This document shows, piece by piece, positions 16,723 to 25,056 of a stretch of 64,000 nucleotides of DNA. Source of the DNA: Alphaproteobacteria bacterium. Its GTDB lineage: Bacteria > Pseudomonadota > Alphaproteobacteria > CALKHQ01. Below the pieces are notes generated by a model, which saw only the letters and a list, made by a program, of their open reading frames with translations, had not been told where the DNA came from and ran no database searches. The translations under genes and the position numbers were made by a program. Position 1 is the first letter of the stretch; each line of letters opens with the position of its first letter. The DNA lies in NCBI GenBank assembly GCA_041396705.1, contig JAWKYB010000002.1, positions 496,001-560,000 on the forward strand, written 5' to 3'.

Positions 16723-16739
16723 ATGTTACCGATAACAAT
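16723..16739. promoter_or_regulatory. GntR/IdnR-type operator in the divergent idnO/idnD promoter
   Basis: The sequence ATGTTACCGATAACAAT has perfect TGTTA/TAACA arms around CCGA. It differs by very little from the E. coli GntR/IdnR operator ATGTTACCGGTAACAT. It lies between the SDR and IdnD-like genes, and a LacI-family regulator gene follows the latter, so it is the likely binding site of that regulator. Confidence 0.75.
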
Positions 16740-16801
16740 GACAAGGCGCGCCGCCTGCGGCCGGCTGGTGCCGGCGCCGTGCGCGCGGAGGGGGAAATGC
16801 G

Positions 16802-17836
16802 ATGCGCGCGGCCGTGCTGCATGGCGCCAAGGACCTTCGAGTCGAAGAGGTGCCGGACCAGGGCCTGGGCACCGACGAGGTCCGGGTCCGCTTCCGCTCC
16901 GGCGGCATCTGCGGGTCCGACCTGTCCTACTACTTCAAGGGCCGCGTCGGCGACTTCGCGCTGTGCGAGCCGTTGATCCTGGGCCACGAGGCCGCCGGCG
17001 AGGTGATCGAGACCGGCGCCGCGGTCGACAACGTGGCACCGGGCGACCACGTCACCCTCAACCCCAGCCGGCCGTGCCGCACCTGCGACTATTGCCGCCA
17101 CGGCCGGTCGAACCTGTGCCGCAACATGCGCTTCTTCGGCAGCGCCGCCTTGCGGCCGCACGTGCAGGGCGCGTTCCGCGAGGCGGTGATCGCCCGCGCC
17201 GACCAGTGCCACAAGATCCCCGAGAGCCTGTCCTGGGCCGAGGCGGCCTGTGCCGAACCGCTCAGCGTCGCCCTGCATGGCGTGGCGCGCGCCGGCGACC
17301 TGTTCGGCAAGACCGTGATCGTCGCCGGCGCCGGGCCGATCGGCAGCCTGCTGGCGCTGGTCGCCAAGAAGGCCGGCGCGCATGTGACGATCACTGACGT
17401 GGTCGACCACCCGCTGCAGACCGCCCTGACGCTGGGCGTCGACGAGACCATCAACGTTGCGACCGCGCCCGAGAAGCTGGCCGCCTACGAGGCGGGCAAG
17501 GGCCATTTCGACGTCGGGCTGGAGGCGACCGGCGTGGTCTCGGCGCTGGCCGGCCTGTTCCGCGTGGTCCGGCCCGGCGGGCGGATCGTCCAGCTCGGCG
17601 CCATGCCGCCGGGCGACATCCCGCTGCCGGCCAACCTGCTGATGGCCCGCGAGATCGACTATGTCGGCGCCTTCCGCTTTCACGAGGAATTCGCCCACGC
17701 CGTGCGCCTGCTGTCGACGCGGTCGATCGACATCACGCCGATCCTGTCGGCCGAGGTGCCGATGGACCGGGCCGACGAGGCCTTCCGGCTGGCGGCCGAT
17801 CGCACCCGTGCGCTGAAGGTGACGCTGGTCTTCTGA
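16802..17836 (+). CDS. Zinc-dependent alcohol dehydrogenase, L-idonate 5-dehydrogenase-like
   Basis: The 344-residue medium-chain dehydrogenase has a catalytic zinc site with Cys37, His62 and Glu63, and a structural zinc loop with Cys92, Cys95, Cys98 and Cys106. The Rossmann motif is VAGAGPIGSL. It resembles L-idonate 5-dehydrogenase (IdnD), which oxidises L-idonate to 5-keto-gluconate, the substrate of the divergent SDR. The operator upstream and the regulator 24 bases downstream support a gluconate/idonate role; other polyols remain possible. Confidence 0.87.
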   Translation: MRAAVLHGAKDLRVEEVPDQGLGTDEVRVRFRSGGICGSDLSYYFKGRVGDFALCEPLILGHEAAGEVIETGAAVDNVAPGDHVTLNPSRPCRTCDYCRHGRSNLCRNMRFFGSAALRPHVQGAFREAVIARADQCHKIPESLSWAEAACAEPLSVALHGVARAGDLFGKTVIVAGAGPIGSLLALVAKKAGAHVTITDVVDHPLQTALTLGVDETINVATAPEKLAAYEAGKGHFDVGLEATGVVSALAGLFRVVRPGGRIVQLGAMPPGDIPLPANLLMAREIDYVGAFRFHEEFAHAVRLLSTRSIDITPILSAEVPMDRADEAFRLAADRTRALKVTLVF

Positions 17837-17860
17837 GACCGGCCCGCTGCAGCAGCCGCG

Positions 17861-18904
17861 ATGAGCACCAAGCCCACCATGCGCGACGTCGCCGCCGAGG
17901 CCGGCGTGTCGACGATGACCGTTTCGCGCGTGCTGACCCGGCCGGAGCGGGTGGCGGAGCCGACCCGGCGCAAGGTGCAATACGTCATCGACCGGCTGGG
18001 CTACGTGCCCGACCGCAATGCCGGCAGCCTGTCGTCCCAGCGCACCGGCTTCGTCGCCGCGATCATGCCGAGCCTGCGCAATTCCAACTTCGCCGACACC
18101 GGGCGCGGGCTCGCCAACACGCTGCGGACCGCCGGCTACCAGCCGCTGTTCGGCTTCACCGACTACCGGGTGGCCGAGGAACAGGCGCTGGTCGCCGCGA
18201 TGCTGGCCCGCCGGCCGGAGGCGTTCGTGCTGACCGGCGGCTACCACACCGGCGCCACCTACCGCATGCTGGAGCAGGCGGCAGTGCCGGTGGTCGAGAT
18301 CTGGGACCTGCCCGCCAACCCGATCGGCCACGCGGTCGGCTTTTCCAACTTCGATACCGGTCGCGCGATGGCGGCGCACCTGATCGCGCAGGGGCGCCGC
18401 GGCATCGCGCGGCTCAGCCGCCAGGCCCATGACGGCTTCCGCGACGTGCGCGGCGACATGCGCATGGCCGGCGCCAGCGAGGCGCTGCGCGCCGCCGGGC
18501 TGCGCGACGACCTCACGGTCACCGGCGGCGCCGGGCCGGTCACATTCGGCCATGGCGCGGCCTGTATCGCCGCGCTGGCGGACGACGGCCTGCTGCGCGG
18601 CGGCAGGGTCGACGCGGTGATCGCCGTCAGCGACCTGTCCGCGGTCGGCGCGCTGACCGAATGCCAGCGGCGCGGCATCCGCGTGCCGGACGATCTCGCC
18701 ATCGCCGGCTTCGGCGACTTCGAGATCGGCGCGCTCAGCGTGCCGCCGATCTCCACGGTGCGGGTGCCGTGCGAGGAGATCGGGGCGCTCACCGGCCGCA
18801 TGCTGATCGATCTGCTGGCCGGCACCGGCCCGGCCGAGCGCCAGGTCCACGACCTCGGCTTCGAGGTGATCGCGCGCCGCTCGACCGGCGCGACCGGCGG
18901 CTGA
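17861..18904 (+). CDS. LacI-family regulator, GntR (gluconate repressor) type
   Basis: The 347-residue product has an N-terminal LacI helix-turn-helix (TMRDVAAEAGVSTMTVSRVLTRPERV) with hinge, followed by a periplasmic-binding-protein-like ligand domain (FVAAIMPSLRNSNFADTGRGL, DAVIAVSDLSAVGAL, IAGFGDFEIG). It lies 24 bases after the IdnD-like gene. A GntR/IdnR-type operator lies in the shared promoter, so it probably represses both divergent transcripts in the absence of gluconate or a related sugar acid. Confidence 0.92.
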   Translation: MSTKPTMRDVAAEAGVSTMTVSRVLTRPERVAEPTRRKVQYVIDRLGYVPDRNAGSLSSQRTGFVAAIMPSLRNSNFADTGRGLANTLRTAGYQPLFGFTDYRVAEEQALVAAMLARRPEAFVLTGGYHTGATYRMLEQAAVPVVEIWDLPANPIGHAVGFSNFDTGRAMAAHLIAQGRRGIARLSRQAHDGFRDVRGDMRMAGASEALRAAGLRDDLTVTGGAGPVTFGHGAACIAALADDGLLRGGRVDAVIAVSDLSAVGALTECQRRGIRVPDDLAIAGFGDFEIGALSVPPISTVRVPCEEIGALTGRMLIDLLAGTGPAERQVHDLGFEVIARRSTGATGG

Positions 18905-18922
18905 ATGGCGGCCGCGGCGGCG

Positions 18923-19576
18923 TCAGGCCGGCGGAGCGGCGGGGCCCTCGTTGACCCGCCACCAGCCGGCGACGGCCAGCCGCAGCGCCGCGGTCGGCCG
19001 TACCTCGTGCTCGATCTCCTCCGACAGCATCAGCACGCTGGTGCCGGCCCGCGGTTCCACTGCGGCCGCCCTGGCGCCGTCGCGGCCATAGATCACCAGC
19101 GCGCCGCCCTGCCCGGCGTCCCAGTGCGGGTTGAGGTAGGTGACCAGCGAGACGATGCGGTTGCGCTGGCCGCGCAGGGCGTCGGCGTGGCGCGCGTAGA
19201 AGCCGCCGGGCGGATAGACGGCATAGCAGGCCTCGAAGGCGAACAGGCCCAGGAACAGCCGCGCGTTCAGCGCCAGCCGCAACGTCTCCGCCGCGGCGAG
19301 AAAGCGGGCCTCGAGCGGATCGGCACCCTCCAGCCAGCGGATTTCGGCACGGCGCAGCGACCGGTCGACCACCGCCTCGTCGCTGCGGCCGACCGCGGCG
19401 ACACGGGTGTCGTCGGCGGCGTGGTGCCGCCGCGCGGCGTCGGCCAGGGCGGCGACCAGGACCGGGTCCGGCCAGCCGTCGAGGATCGACCAACCGCGGT
19501 CGGCCAGGTCGTCGGCCAGCGCGCCCAAGCGGTTGTCGCCGGGCGGCGGCGGGGCATCGGCGCTGTCGTCGGCCAT
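18923..19576 (-). CDS. 2-oxoglutarate/Fe(II)-dependent oxygenase (prolyl 4-hydroxylase-like)
   Basis: This 217-residue protein has the double-stranded beta-helix oxygenase core. The iron ligands are His130 and Asp132 in YARHADAL and His190 in EEIEHEV; Arg199 is the likely 2-oxoglutarate partner. The segment RIVSLVTYLNPHWDAGQGGALVIY is typical of the P4Hc/SM-20 group. The substrate is unknown. It is convergent with the LacI gene and divergent from the lactonase gene, so it is probably a separate unit. Confidence 0.88.
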   Translation of the reverse strand: MADDSADAPPPPGDNRLGALADDLADRGWSILDGWPDPVLVAALADAARRHHAADDTRVAAVGRSDEAVVDRSLRRAEIRWLEGADPLEARFLAAAETLRLALNARLFLGLFAFEACYAVYPPGGFYARHADALRGQRNRIVSLVTYLNPHWDAGQGGALVIYGRDGARAAAVEPRAGTSVLMLSEEIEHEVRPTAALRLAVAGWWRVNEGPAAPPA

Positions 19577-19698
19577 GCTGGTGCGGGGTCCCTGCCGGGA
19601 TCGGCGGGAGGCATCGTCCCGGCCCGGCGGCAGAGCGATACACCGGCGCGCGCCGCCGCGCCATCGCGGCGTGCGGCCGTTACGGACGGGAGGGCCTG

Positions 19699-20619
19699 AT
19701 GGAGGGCGACTACGAGATCGTCGACAACCGCTTCCTGCGCTACATCCTGGGCAACGCCGCGCTGGAGCGGCTGGCGACCGGCTTCCGCTGGAGCGAGGGG
19801 CCGGTGTGGTTCGCCGACCTGAACTGCCTGCTGTTCAGCGACATCCCCAATGACCGCATCCTGCGCTGGAGCCCGGACGTCGACCACGGCGGCAGCCTGT
19901 CGGTGTTCCGCCAGCCGGCCAACCACAGCAACGGCCATACCCGCGACCGCGAGGGCCGGCTGGTCTCCTGCGAGCACGGTGCCCGCCGCGTGACGCGGAC
20001 CGAGGTCGACGGGCGCATCACCGTGCTGGCCGACAGCTATCGCGGCCGCCGGTTCAACTCGCCGAACGACGTGGTGGTGAAGTCCGACGGCACCGTCTGG
20101 TTCACCGATCCGCACTACGGCATCGTTTCCAGCTACGAGGGCTATCAGAGCGAGCCGGAGCTCGACGGCTGCTGGGTCTATCGCCTCGACCCGGCCGACG
20201 GGTCGCTGAGCGTGGTCGCCGACGATTTCGACTGCCCGAACGGGCTCGCCTTCTCGCCGGACGAGAGCCGTCTCTACATCTCCGACACCGGGCTGTTCGG
20301 TACGCCCGACCGCAAGCACCACATGCGCGTGTTCGATGTGGTCGACGGGCGCCGGCTCCGCGGCGGTGCCGTGTTCGCCGAGATCGAGCCCGGCAAGTCC
20401 GACGGCTTCCGCTGCGACACCGACGGCAATGTCTGGACCAGCGCCGGCGACGGCGTGCACTGCTTCGATCCCGACGGCAACCTGCTCGGCAAGATCCGCG
20501 TGCCGGAGCGGGTCGCCAACGTCACCTTCGGCGGCCAACGCCGCAACCGCCTGTTCATCTGCGCGACGACGTCGCTCTATGCCATCTTCCTCAACCGCCG
20601 TGGAGCCCAGACCCCATGA
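19699..20619 (+). CDS. SMP-30/gluconolactonase-family lactonase
   Basis: The 306-residue six-bladed beta-propeller belongs to the SMP-30/gluconolactonase/LRE family. Key segments are FRWSEGPVWF with the metal-binding Glu, the Asn in FNSPNDVVVKSDGTVWFTDP, and the Asp in LYISDTGL. These enzymes hydrolyse sugar-acid lactones using a divalent metal. GGGAGGG precedes the ATG. Near the gluconate/idonate genes it could supply gluconate from its lactone. Its stop overlaps the next start (ATGA). Confidence 0.9.
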   Translation: MEGDYEIVDNRFLRYILGNAALERLATGFRWSEGPVWFADLNCLLFSDIPNDRILRWSPDVDHGGSLSVFRQPANHSNGHTRDREGRLVSCEHGARRVTRTEVDGRITVLADSYRGRRFNSPNDVVVKSDGTVWFTDPHYGIVSSYEGYQSEPELDGCWVYRLDPADGSLSVVADDFDCPNGLAFSPDESRLYISDTGLFGTPDRKHHMRVFDVVDGRRLRGGAVFAEIEPGKSDGFRCDTDGNVWTSAGDGVHCFDPDGNLLGKIRVPERVANVTFGGQRRNRLFICATTSLYAIFLNRRGAQTP

Positions 20620-21047
20620 CCGACCAGCCCACCCGCGTGTCCCACGACATCACCCATCAGGCCGCGCTGAAGATGCTGGCGGCGGCGTGCGACGCCGCCG
20701 TCGCCACCGGCCGCGACCAGTGCATCGTCGTCGTCGACACCCGTACCGCCGTGGTGGCGTCGGTGCGGATGAACGGCGGCAAGGTGCCGAGCATGCGCTC
20801 GGCCACCGCCAAGGCGATGACCGCGGCGGCCAACAACGCGCCGACCGGCGCCATGCCGGCGGAGTTCGCCGCCAACCTGGCCGCCGCCACCGACGGCATC
20901 GTCACCAACCTGAAGGGGGGCCTGCCGATCCGCTTCGGCGGCGTGCCGGCCGGCGCGATCGGCGTCGGCTCCGGCACGCCGGACCAGGACATCGCGGTGG
21001 CGAAGGCCGCGTTGGCCGCGATCGGCGCCGACGAAATCGAGGTGTAG
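20616..21047 (+). CDS. GlcG/HbpS-family protein
   Basis: The 143-residue protein of the GlcG/HbpS (DUF336, heme-degrading-like) family shows the usual pattern: an N-terminal helix (ITHQAALKMLAAACDAA), CIVVVDTRTAVVASVRMNG, RSATAKAMTAA, GGLPIRFGGVPAGAIGVGSGTPDQDIAVAKAAL. Its role is poorly known; members occur beside glycolate, propanediol and sugar catabolic genes. The start overlaps the lactonase stop, so the two are translated together. Confidence 0.88.
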   Translation: MTDQPTRVSHDITHQAALKMLAAACDAAVATGRDQCIVVVDTRTAVVASVRMNGGKVPSMRSATAKAMTAAANNAPTGAMPAEFAANLAAATDGIVTNLKGGLPIRFGGVPAGAIGVGSGTPDQDIAVAKAALAAIGADEIEV

Positions 21048-21089
21048 GGCCGCTTCTGGCGCCCGCGGCCCGGCGCGCAGGCCGCCCGC

Positions 21090-21506
21090 TCAGCCGTTGG
21101 CGGCCATGCGCTGCGGGACCGGCTGTGCGTCCTGGCCCGCGCCCGCGCCCGCGACGGCGGCGTCCGCCGGTGCGTCGGCCTGGTGCTCGATCGCAATCAC
21201 CAGCGCGATGTTGTCGTCGAGGATGCGGATCTCCTTGCGCGCCTTGCGCGGCAGCGGGACCTTCCGCTTGATGCATTGGTGGATGACGATGGCCGCCAGT
21301 TGCGCGGCCGACAGCTCGATGCACTTCTCGAAAATCCGGTCCGGAATCTTGAAGCGGATGCGCACGGCGGGCTCCAGCACGCCGGTCACCTCGATGTCGA
21401 GCAGCTGACCGTCCTCCGGGAAGAACCGGCGGTCCTTGTTGAAATCCAGTACGGCCGCCCGCACGTCCTCGCGGGCGAAACGCAAAACCCGGTGTTCGCA
21501 GATCAT
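21090..21506 (-). CDS. Hypothetical protein, 138 aa
   Basis: The product is soluble, beginning MICEHRVLRFAREDV with a basic central helix (IHQCIKRKVPLPRKARKEIRIL) and an Ala/Gly-rich tail of about 30 residues that is probably disordered. A GAGGCGGG box precedes the ATG. No family is recognised. It converges on the HbpS-like gene. Confidence 0.65.
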   Translation of the reverse strand: MICEHRVLRFAREDVRAAVLDFNKDRRFFPEDGQLLDIEVTGVLEPAVRIRFKIPDRIFEKCIELSAAQLAAIVIHQCIKRKVPLPRKARKEIRILDDNIALVIAIEHQADAPADAAVAGAGAGQDAQPVPQRMAANG

Positions 21507-21857
21507 GGGGGCCCGCCTCTGCCTTCCCGCTCACCTGGCCCGGTCGCGTCGATCGCATCGACCGGGGCCGTCACGCATGCCATCGTGCACGGCAGGGACT
21601 AAATGTTGGTAAAGCGGCGAATAACCGAAAGCATTCGGCGCTGAACAATATTCACGAATCGCATTTGTATTGCCGAATGGCCCGAAGGCGGCCGGCGGCT
21701 ATTGGGCCGGCTCTGGCGATCGGACGACAGGCGAAGCTGCGCCGGTCGGGGCGCAGCGCGCAGCCGCCGGCACGTGAATAACCGCACAGGACTCCCGGTC
21801 GGGCCGATGCTATCAATGGTGACGGCCTCGGGGGCCGGCGGCGGATGGAGGCGGACC
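21507..21857. other. Intergenic region with an AT-richer stretch
   Basis: No gene is seen in these 351 bases between divergent genes. Positions about 21600-21680 are clearly richer in A/T than the surroundings and probably hold the promoters of both flanking genes, but I cannot pick a convincing -35/-10 pair. Confidence 0.4.
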
Positions 21858-22871
21858 ATGGCGGTGCGGTTCCGTGCGGTTGTTTTGAGCCTGGTGCTGG
21901 CGGGGGCCATATCCGTCGCCGATGCCCGGGCGGAGTTCTCGGCACAATTGCAGCCCGAGGACACCCTGACCGAAGCGGCCGGCGGGCCGGGCGGCCTGGG
22001 TTACGTCCTGCGCTGCGATCCCGGCACCTACCTGATGGGGATCGGCGTGCGCAAGGGTGCGTGGATCGACTACGCCGAGCCCTATTGCAGTGCGGTCCAC
22101 CACGACGGCCAGCGCTATCTGCGCGCGGTCGGCGGCGGCCAGATGAGCGGGCTGGGTGCCGGCAACATCGGCCAGCCGAACGGCGCATCGGCGCGCTGCA
22201 GCGACCTCGAATTCATCGTGTTCGGCTTGTTCCCGACGCGCGTGATCGCTGGCGACGGCGGCCAGTTCCTCGGCACCTTCGGCGTCGCCTGCCGGCGCAT
22301 GGCGAGCGCATTCGAGCAGGAACCGGGCTCGTATCACCACGACATCCACATCGATCCGGCGCCGGGCGCGCAATATGTGCCGTTGGGCGCGCTGTCGTGC
22401 GGCGACCAATGGGCAGTCGGAATCCACGGCGGAGCCGGCGTGTTCGTGGATTCGATCGGCCTGATCTGCGGCGCGCCGCCTCAGGGCGCGCCGATCCCGC
22501 CGGGCGCGATCGCCGGCGACCGGCTAGACCTGCGCCAGGGCGCCGACGTCGGCCGGCTGGTCACCGGGGGCGCGGGAGCCGAGCCGCCGGTCGCGGTGCA
22601 GCCGGTTCCCGGCGACGCGATCGAATGTGCCGACTGCGTGCGGGTCTTCGACCAGCCGGCGCTGGCCGGCTATCCGGTCGACATCTGCCTGACCTGGGCG
22701 GAACAATGCGGCCAGCCGGCAGCGGATGCGTTCTGCATCGCCAGCGGATTTGCGACCGCAATCGCGTTCGAGTTCCAGTACGAAAGCCCGCCGACCCGTG
22801 TGATCGGCACCGGCGAGATCTGCGAATTCGACTATTGTGCGCGGTTCGCGACCATAAGCTGCCGCCGATAG
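21858..22871 (+). CDS. Secreted cysteine-rich protein with repeated lectin-like modules
   Basis: The 337-residue product has a signal peptide (to about residue 27) and many cysteines. Two related stretches, LRCDPGTYLMGIGVRKGAWID near residue 50 and LSCGDQWAVGIHGGAGVFVD near residue 180, share the pattern C...GI...G..(I/V)D...C and look like duplicated modules. The last 80 residues form a separate Cys-rich domain (DICLTWAEQCGQPAADAFC, CEFDYCARFATISC). Family unnamed; carbohydrate or surface binding is a guess. GGAGG precedes the ATG at 21858. Confidence 0.7.
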   Translation: MAVRFRAVVLSLVLAGAISVADARAEFSAQLQPEDTLTEAAGGPGGLGYVLRCDPGTYLMGIGVRKGAWIDYAEPYCSAVHHDGQRYLRAVGGGQMSGLGAGNIGQPNGASARCSDLEFIVFGLFPTRVIAGDGGQFLGTFGVACRRMASAFEQEPGSYHHDIHIDPAPGAQYVPLGALSCGDQWAVGIHGGAGVFVDSIGLICGAPPQGAPIPPGAIAGDRLDLRQGADVGRLVTGGAGAEPPVAVQPVPGDAIECADCVRVFDQPALAGYPVDICLTWAEQCGQPAADAFCIASGFATAIAFEFQYESPPTRVIGTGEICEFDYCARFATISCRR

Positions 22872-22878
22872 CGGCGGA

Positions 22879-23733
22879 TCAGGCGACGGCCGAGCGGGCG
22901 ATCAGCAGGTTGAACGCGCCGGCCACCGCGATCAGGGCGCCATAGTCGTCGGGAACCACCGGGTAGACCGCGTTGCGGCCGGCGATGTCGGGGTTGGCGA
23001 AGTGCAGCCGGAACAGGCCCAGCTTGTCCAGCTCGCGGTTGTGCCGCTTGGCAGCGGGGAAGTCGCCGCGCCGGAGCGCCAGTTCCGCTTCCGCCTCGAT
23101 CGCCCGGAACGCCCGCTCCTCGGCCGGGGTGTAGACCACCGTGCAGACGGCGGCGTGCGGCAGCGGGCGATGGCTCAGCTCGCGATAGGCGGACAGGTCG
23201 CGGAACCACTGGCCGTATTGCGCGCGCATCGCTTGCAGGGGCGCGGTCAGCCAGTGCGGCCCGGCCTCGGGCCAGCCGGGGTCGAACAGGCAGGCGCGCG
23301 GCGGCATCGTCGTCGGCCGCAGCCTGCCCAGGCAGCGGGCCAGCACCTCGGCATAGCCGTCGAGGATCAGGCTGAGATTGCCGTAGATGGTGTTCAGCGC
23401 GAGGTCGACATAGGCCATGTCCTCGGGCGGCACCGGCTCGCGCCGGTCCGGCGGCGCCATGGTGGTGATGTCGCGGAACGAATACCACAGCATGCTCAGC
23501 CGTTTGGCCACGCCGTGTTTCATCACGCGCATGGCCGTCTGGTCCTGCACGGCATAGCCGAGGTCGGTGACGTGGCCCAGCACCTCCCGGCCGGCCTCGA
23601 GCACGCAACGGATGTGGGCCTGGTGCACCTGCCATTCCGGTTGCGCGGTGACCGCCGCCTTGTCGTCGTGAGCGGTCGCATGGCCGCGGGCGTGGTAGGC
23701 GAAGGTCAATTCCTCTGAAGAAACGGCGGTCAT
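22879..23733 (-). CDS. Hypothetical protein, 284 aa
   Basis: The product is soluble and mostly helical, starting MTAVSSEELTFAYHARGHA. It contains a conserved-looking segment LSMLWYSFRDITTMAPPDRREPVPPEDMAYVDLALNTIYGNLSLI split by short loops, and ends in an Ala-rich helix. There is no signal peptide, membrane segment or motif I can identify. The ATG at 23733 is chosen because earlier in-frame codons are Cys/Pro-rich and unlikely. It converges on the secreted Cys-rich gene with 7 bases between stops. Confidence 0.65.
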   Translation of the reverse strand: MTAVSSEELTFAYHARGHATAHDDKAAVTAQPEWQVHQAHIRCVLEAGREVLGHVTDLGYAVQDQTAMRVMKHGVAKRLSMLWYSFRDITTMAPPDRREPVPPEDMAYVDLALNTIYGNLSLILDGYAEVLARCLGRLRPTTMPPRACLFDPGWPEAGPHWLTAPLQAMRAQYGQWFRDLSAYRELSHRPLPHAAVCTVVYTPAEERAFRAIEAEAELALRRGDFPAAKRHNRELDKLGLFRLHFANPDIAGRNAVYPVVPDDYGALIAVAGAFNLLIARSAVA

Positions 23734-24002
23734 CAATCGGTGGTCGGGCCAAAAAGGTCTTTGCGCACAAACTGCACTGCCCGGCGGGGGCAGCATGTGA
23801 AAAAAACCGCACGGCGAATGCACCCGGGACGAGACCGGTCACGACGCGGATTCAATGACCGCGCGGTTGCAGCGTCCCGCGCGGCGACAGGCCTGCGGCC
23901 CGCCGCGCTCGGCGCGTTCCGTACGAAATATTATTGTATGCGCATGGCTCGCCCGCAGGCAAGCCATGCGCGGCAGCGGTCCGGCGCCCGTGGGCGCGGC
24001 CT

Positions 24003-24628
24003 TCAGTTGGCCGCGAAGCAGTAGAACAGGCCGTCGCCGCCGGTGCCCTGCAGGTCGGCCTGGCCGCAGCCCCGCGACGGGTGCGAGGCGTTCCACGACC
24101 TCGACGGTGCGTCGTCGCGCAGGCCCATGCGGTCGTGATGGCCGACGACGGCGCTGCCTTCGCCGTTGGCGGTCCAGTCCTGGCAGGTGTTGCCCTCCGA
24201 CAGGGTGCCGTCGGGGTTGGAGCCGGTCAGGATGTCGTGCCGGTTCGGGCTGTCGCCGCGGCCGTTGACGATGGCGCCGGTCTCGTCGACGGCGGTGGCC
24301 TTGCTGATGGCATTGCCGTCGCCGTGCAGGGCGGCGAGATCGTCGGCGATCAGCGAGCCGTTGGCGCTGTGCCAGGGGCCGTTGCCGATGCGGTCGCGCG
24401 CATGCTCGCCGGTGGCGCTCAGATAGGCGCGCCAGGTCAGGTCGCCGGCGCCGACGGCCTCGGCCAGCGCCTGGCAGTGGGCGTCGGCCCGGCCAGCCCG
24501 CCGAGGTTGGCGCCGTCGCCGGGCCCGGCGCTGGTCACGAAGAAGGTCATGCGGTTGTCCTGCGCCTGCGCGGCGCCGATGGCGGCCAGCAAGGCCGCGC
24601 CCGCGGCGATGGTCCTGAACCCGGTCAT
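24003..24628 (-). pseudogene. Secreted lectin-like protein, one frameshift
   Basis: The first 45 codons encode a signal peptide (TIAAGAALLAAIGAAQAQD) and the family start MTFFVTSAGPGDGANLGGLAG. The frame then shifts by one missing base in a G-run near 24488-24490. The other frame continues DAHCQALAEAVGAGDLTWRAYLS, PNRHDILTGSNPDGT and ends GTGGDGLFYCFAAN. Restoring one G gives an intact 208-residue protein of the small extracellular family often labelled lectin in proteobacteria. It is either a fresh mutation or a sequencing error. GGGAGA precedes the ATG. Confidence 0.8.
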
Positions 24629-24757
24629 GGTCGTTCTCCCTGTTCTGGTGCCGGTTGCGGTTAGACCTGCCGGCCCCAGCATGGGACGGGCGCGGACGCA
24701 GCGCCAAATAGGGATTCCGTGAGCCCGCCGTGAACGGTGCGGGCCGGCGGGCGCGGC

Positions 24758-24976
24758 TCAGTCGATCTCGACCGCCAGCGTGCCGGCGTCGACGCCCTCC
24801 TGGCCTTCCGCGATGTGAACCGCGCTGACGGTGCCGTCGGCCTCGGCGCTGTGCGGCACCTCGGTCTTCATCACTTCCAGGATGAACAGCACGTCGCCGG
24901 CCTTGACCGCGTCGCCGGGCTTGACCAGCACCTTCCAGACGTTGCCGGGGATCTGGGTCTCGATCTTCTGGGCCAT
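24758..24976 (-). CDS. Biotin carboxyl carrier protein, 72 aa
   Basis: This stand-alone biotinyl domain has the attachment lysine in FILEVMKTEVPHSAEADGTV, a variant of the usual EAMKM motif. At 72 residues it consists of the domain only. It is the last gene of the pxpA-accC-pxpB-pxpC operon and presumably carries the carboxybiotin formed by the operon's biotin carboxylase to the PxpB/PxpC-type carboxyltransferase. GAGGAG lies upstream of the ATG. Confidence 0.9.
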   Translation of the reverse strand: MAQKIETQIPGNVWKVLVKPGDAVKAGDVLFILEVMKTEVPHSAEADGTVSAVHIAEGQEGVDAGTLAVEID

Positions 24977-25056
24977 GGGGATGTTGTCTCCTCGGGTCTT
25001 GGGCCGTGGCTGCCGGGCCTGGCCGCCGCGGCGGAACAGGGTGCCGCCCCGGCGGA

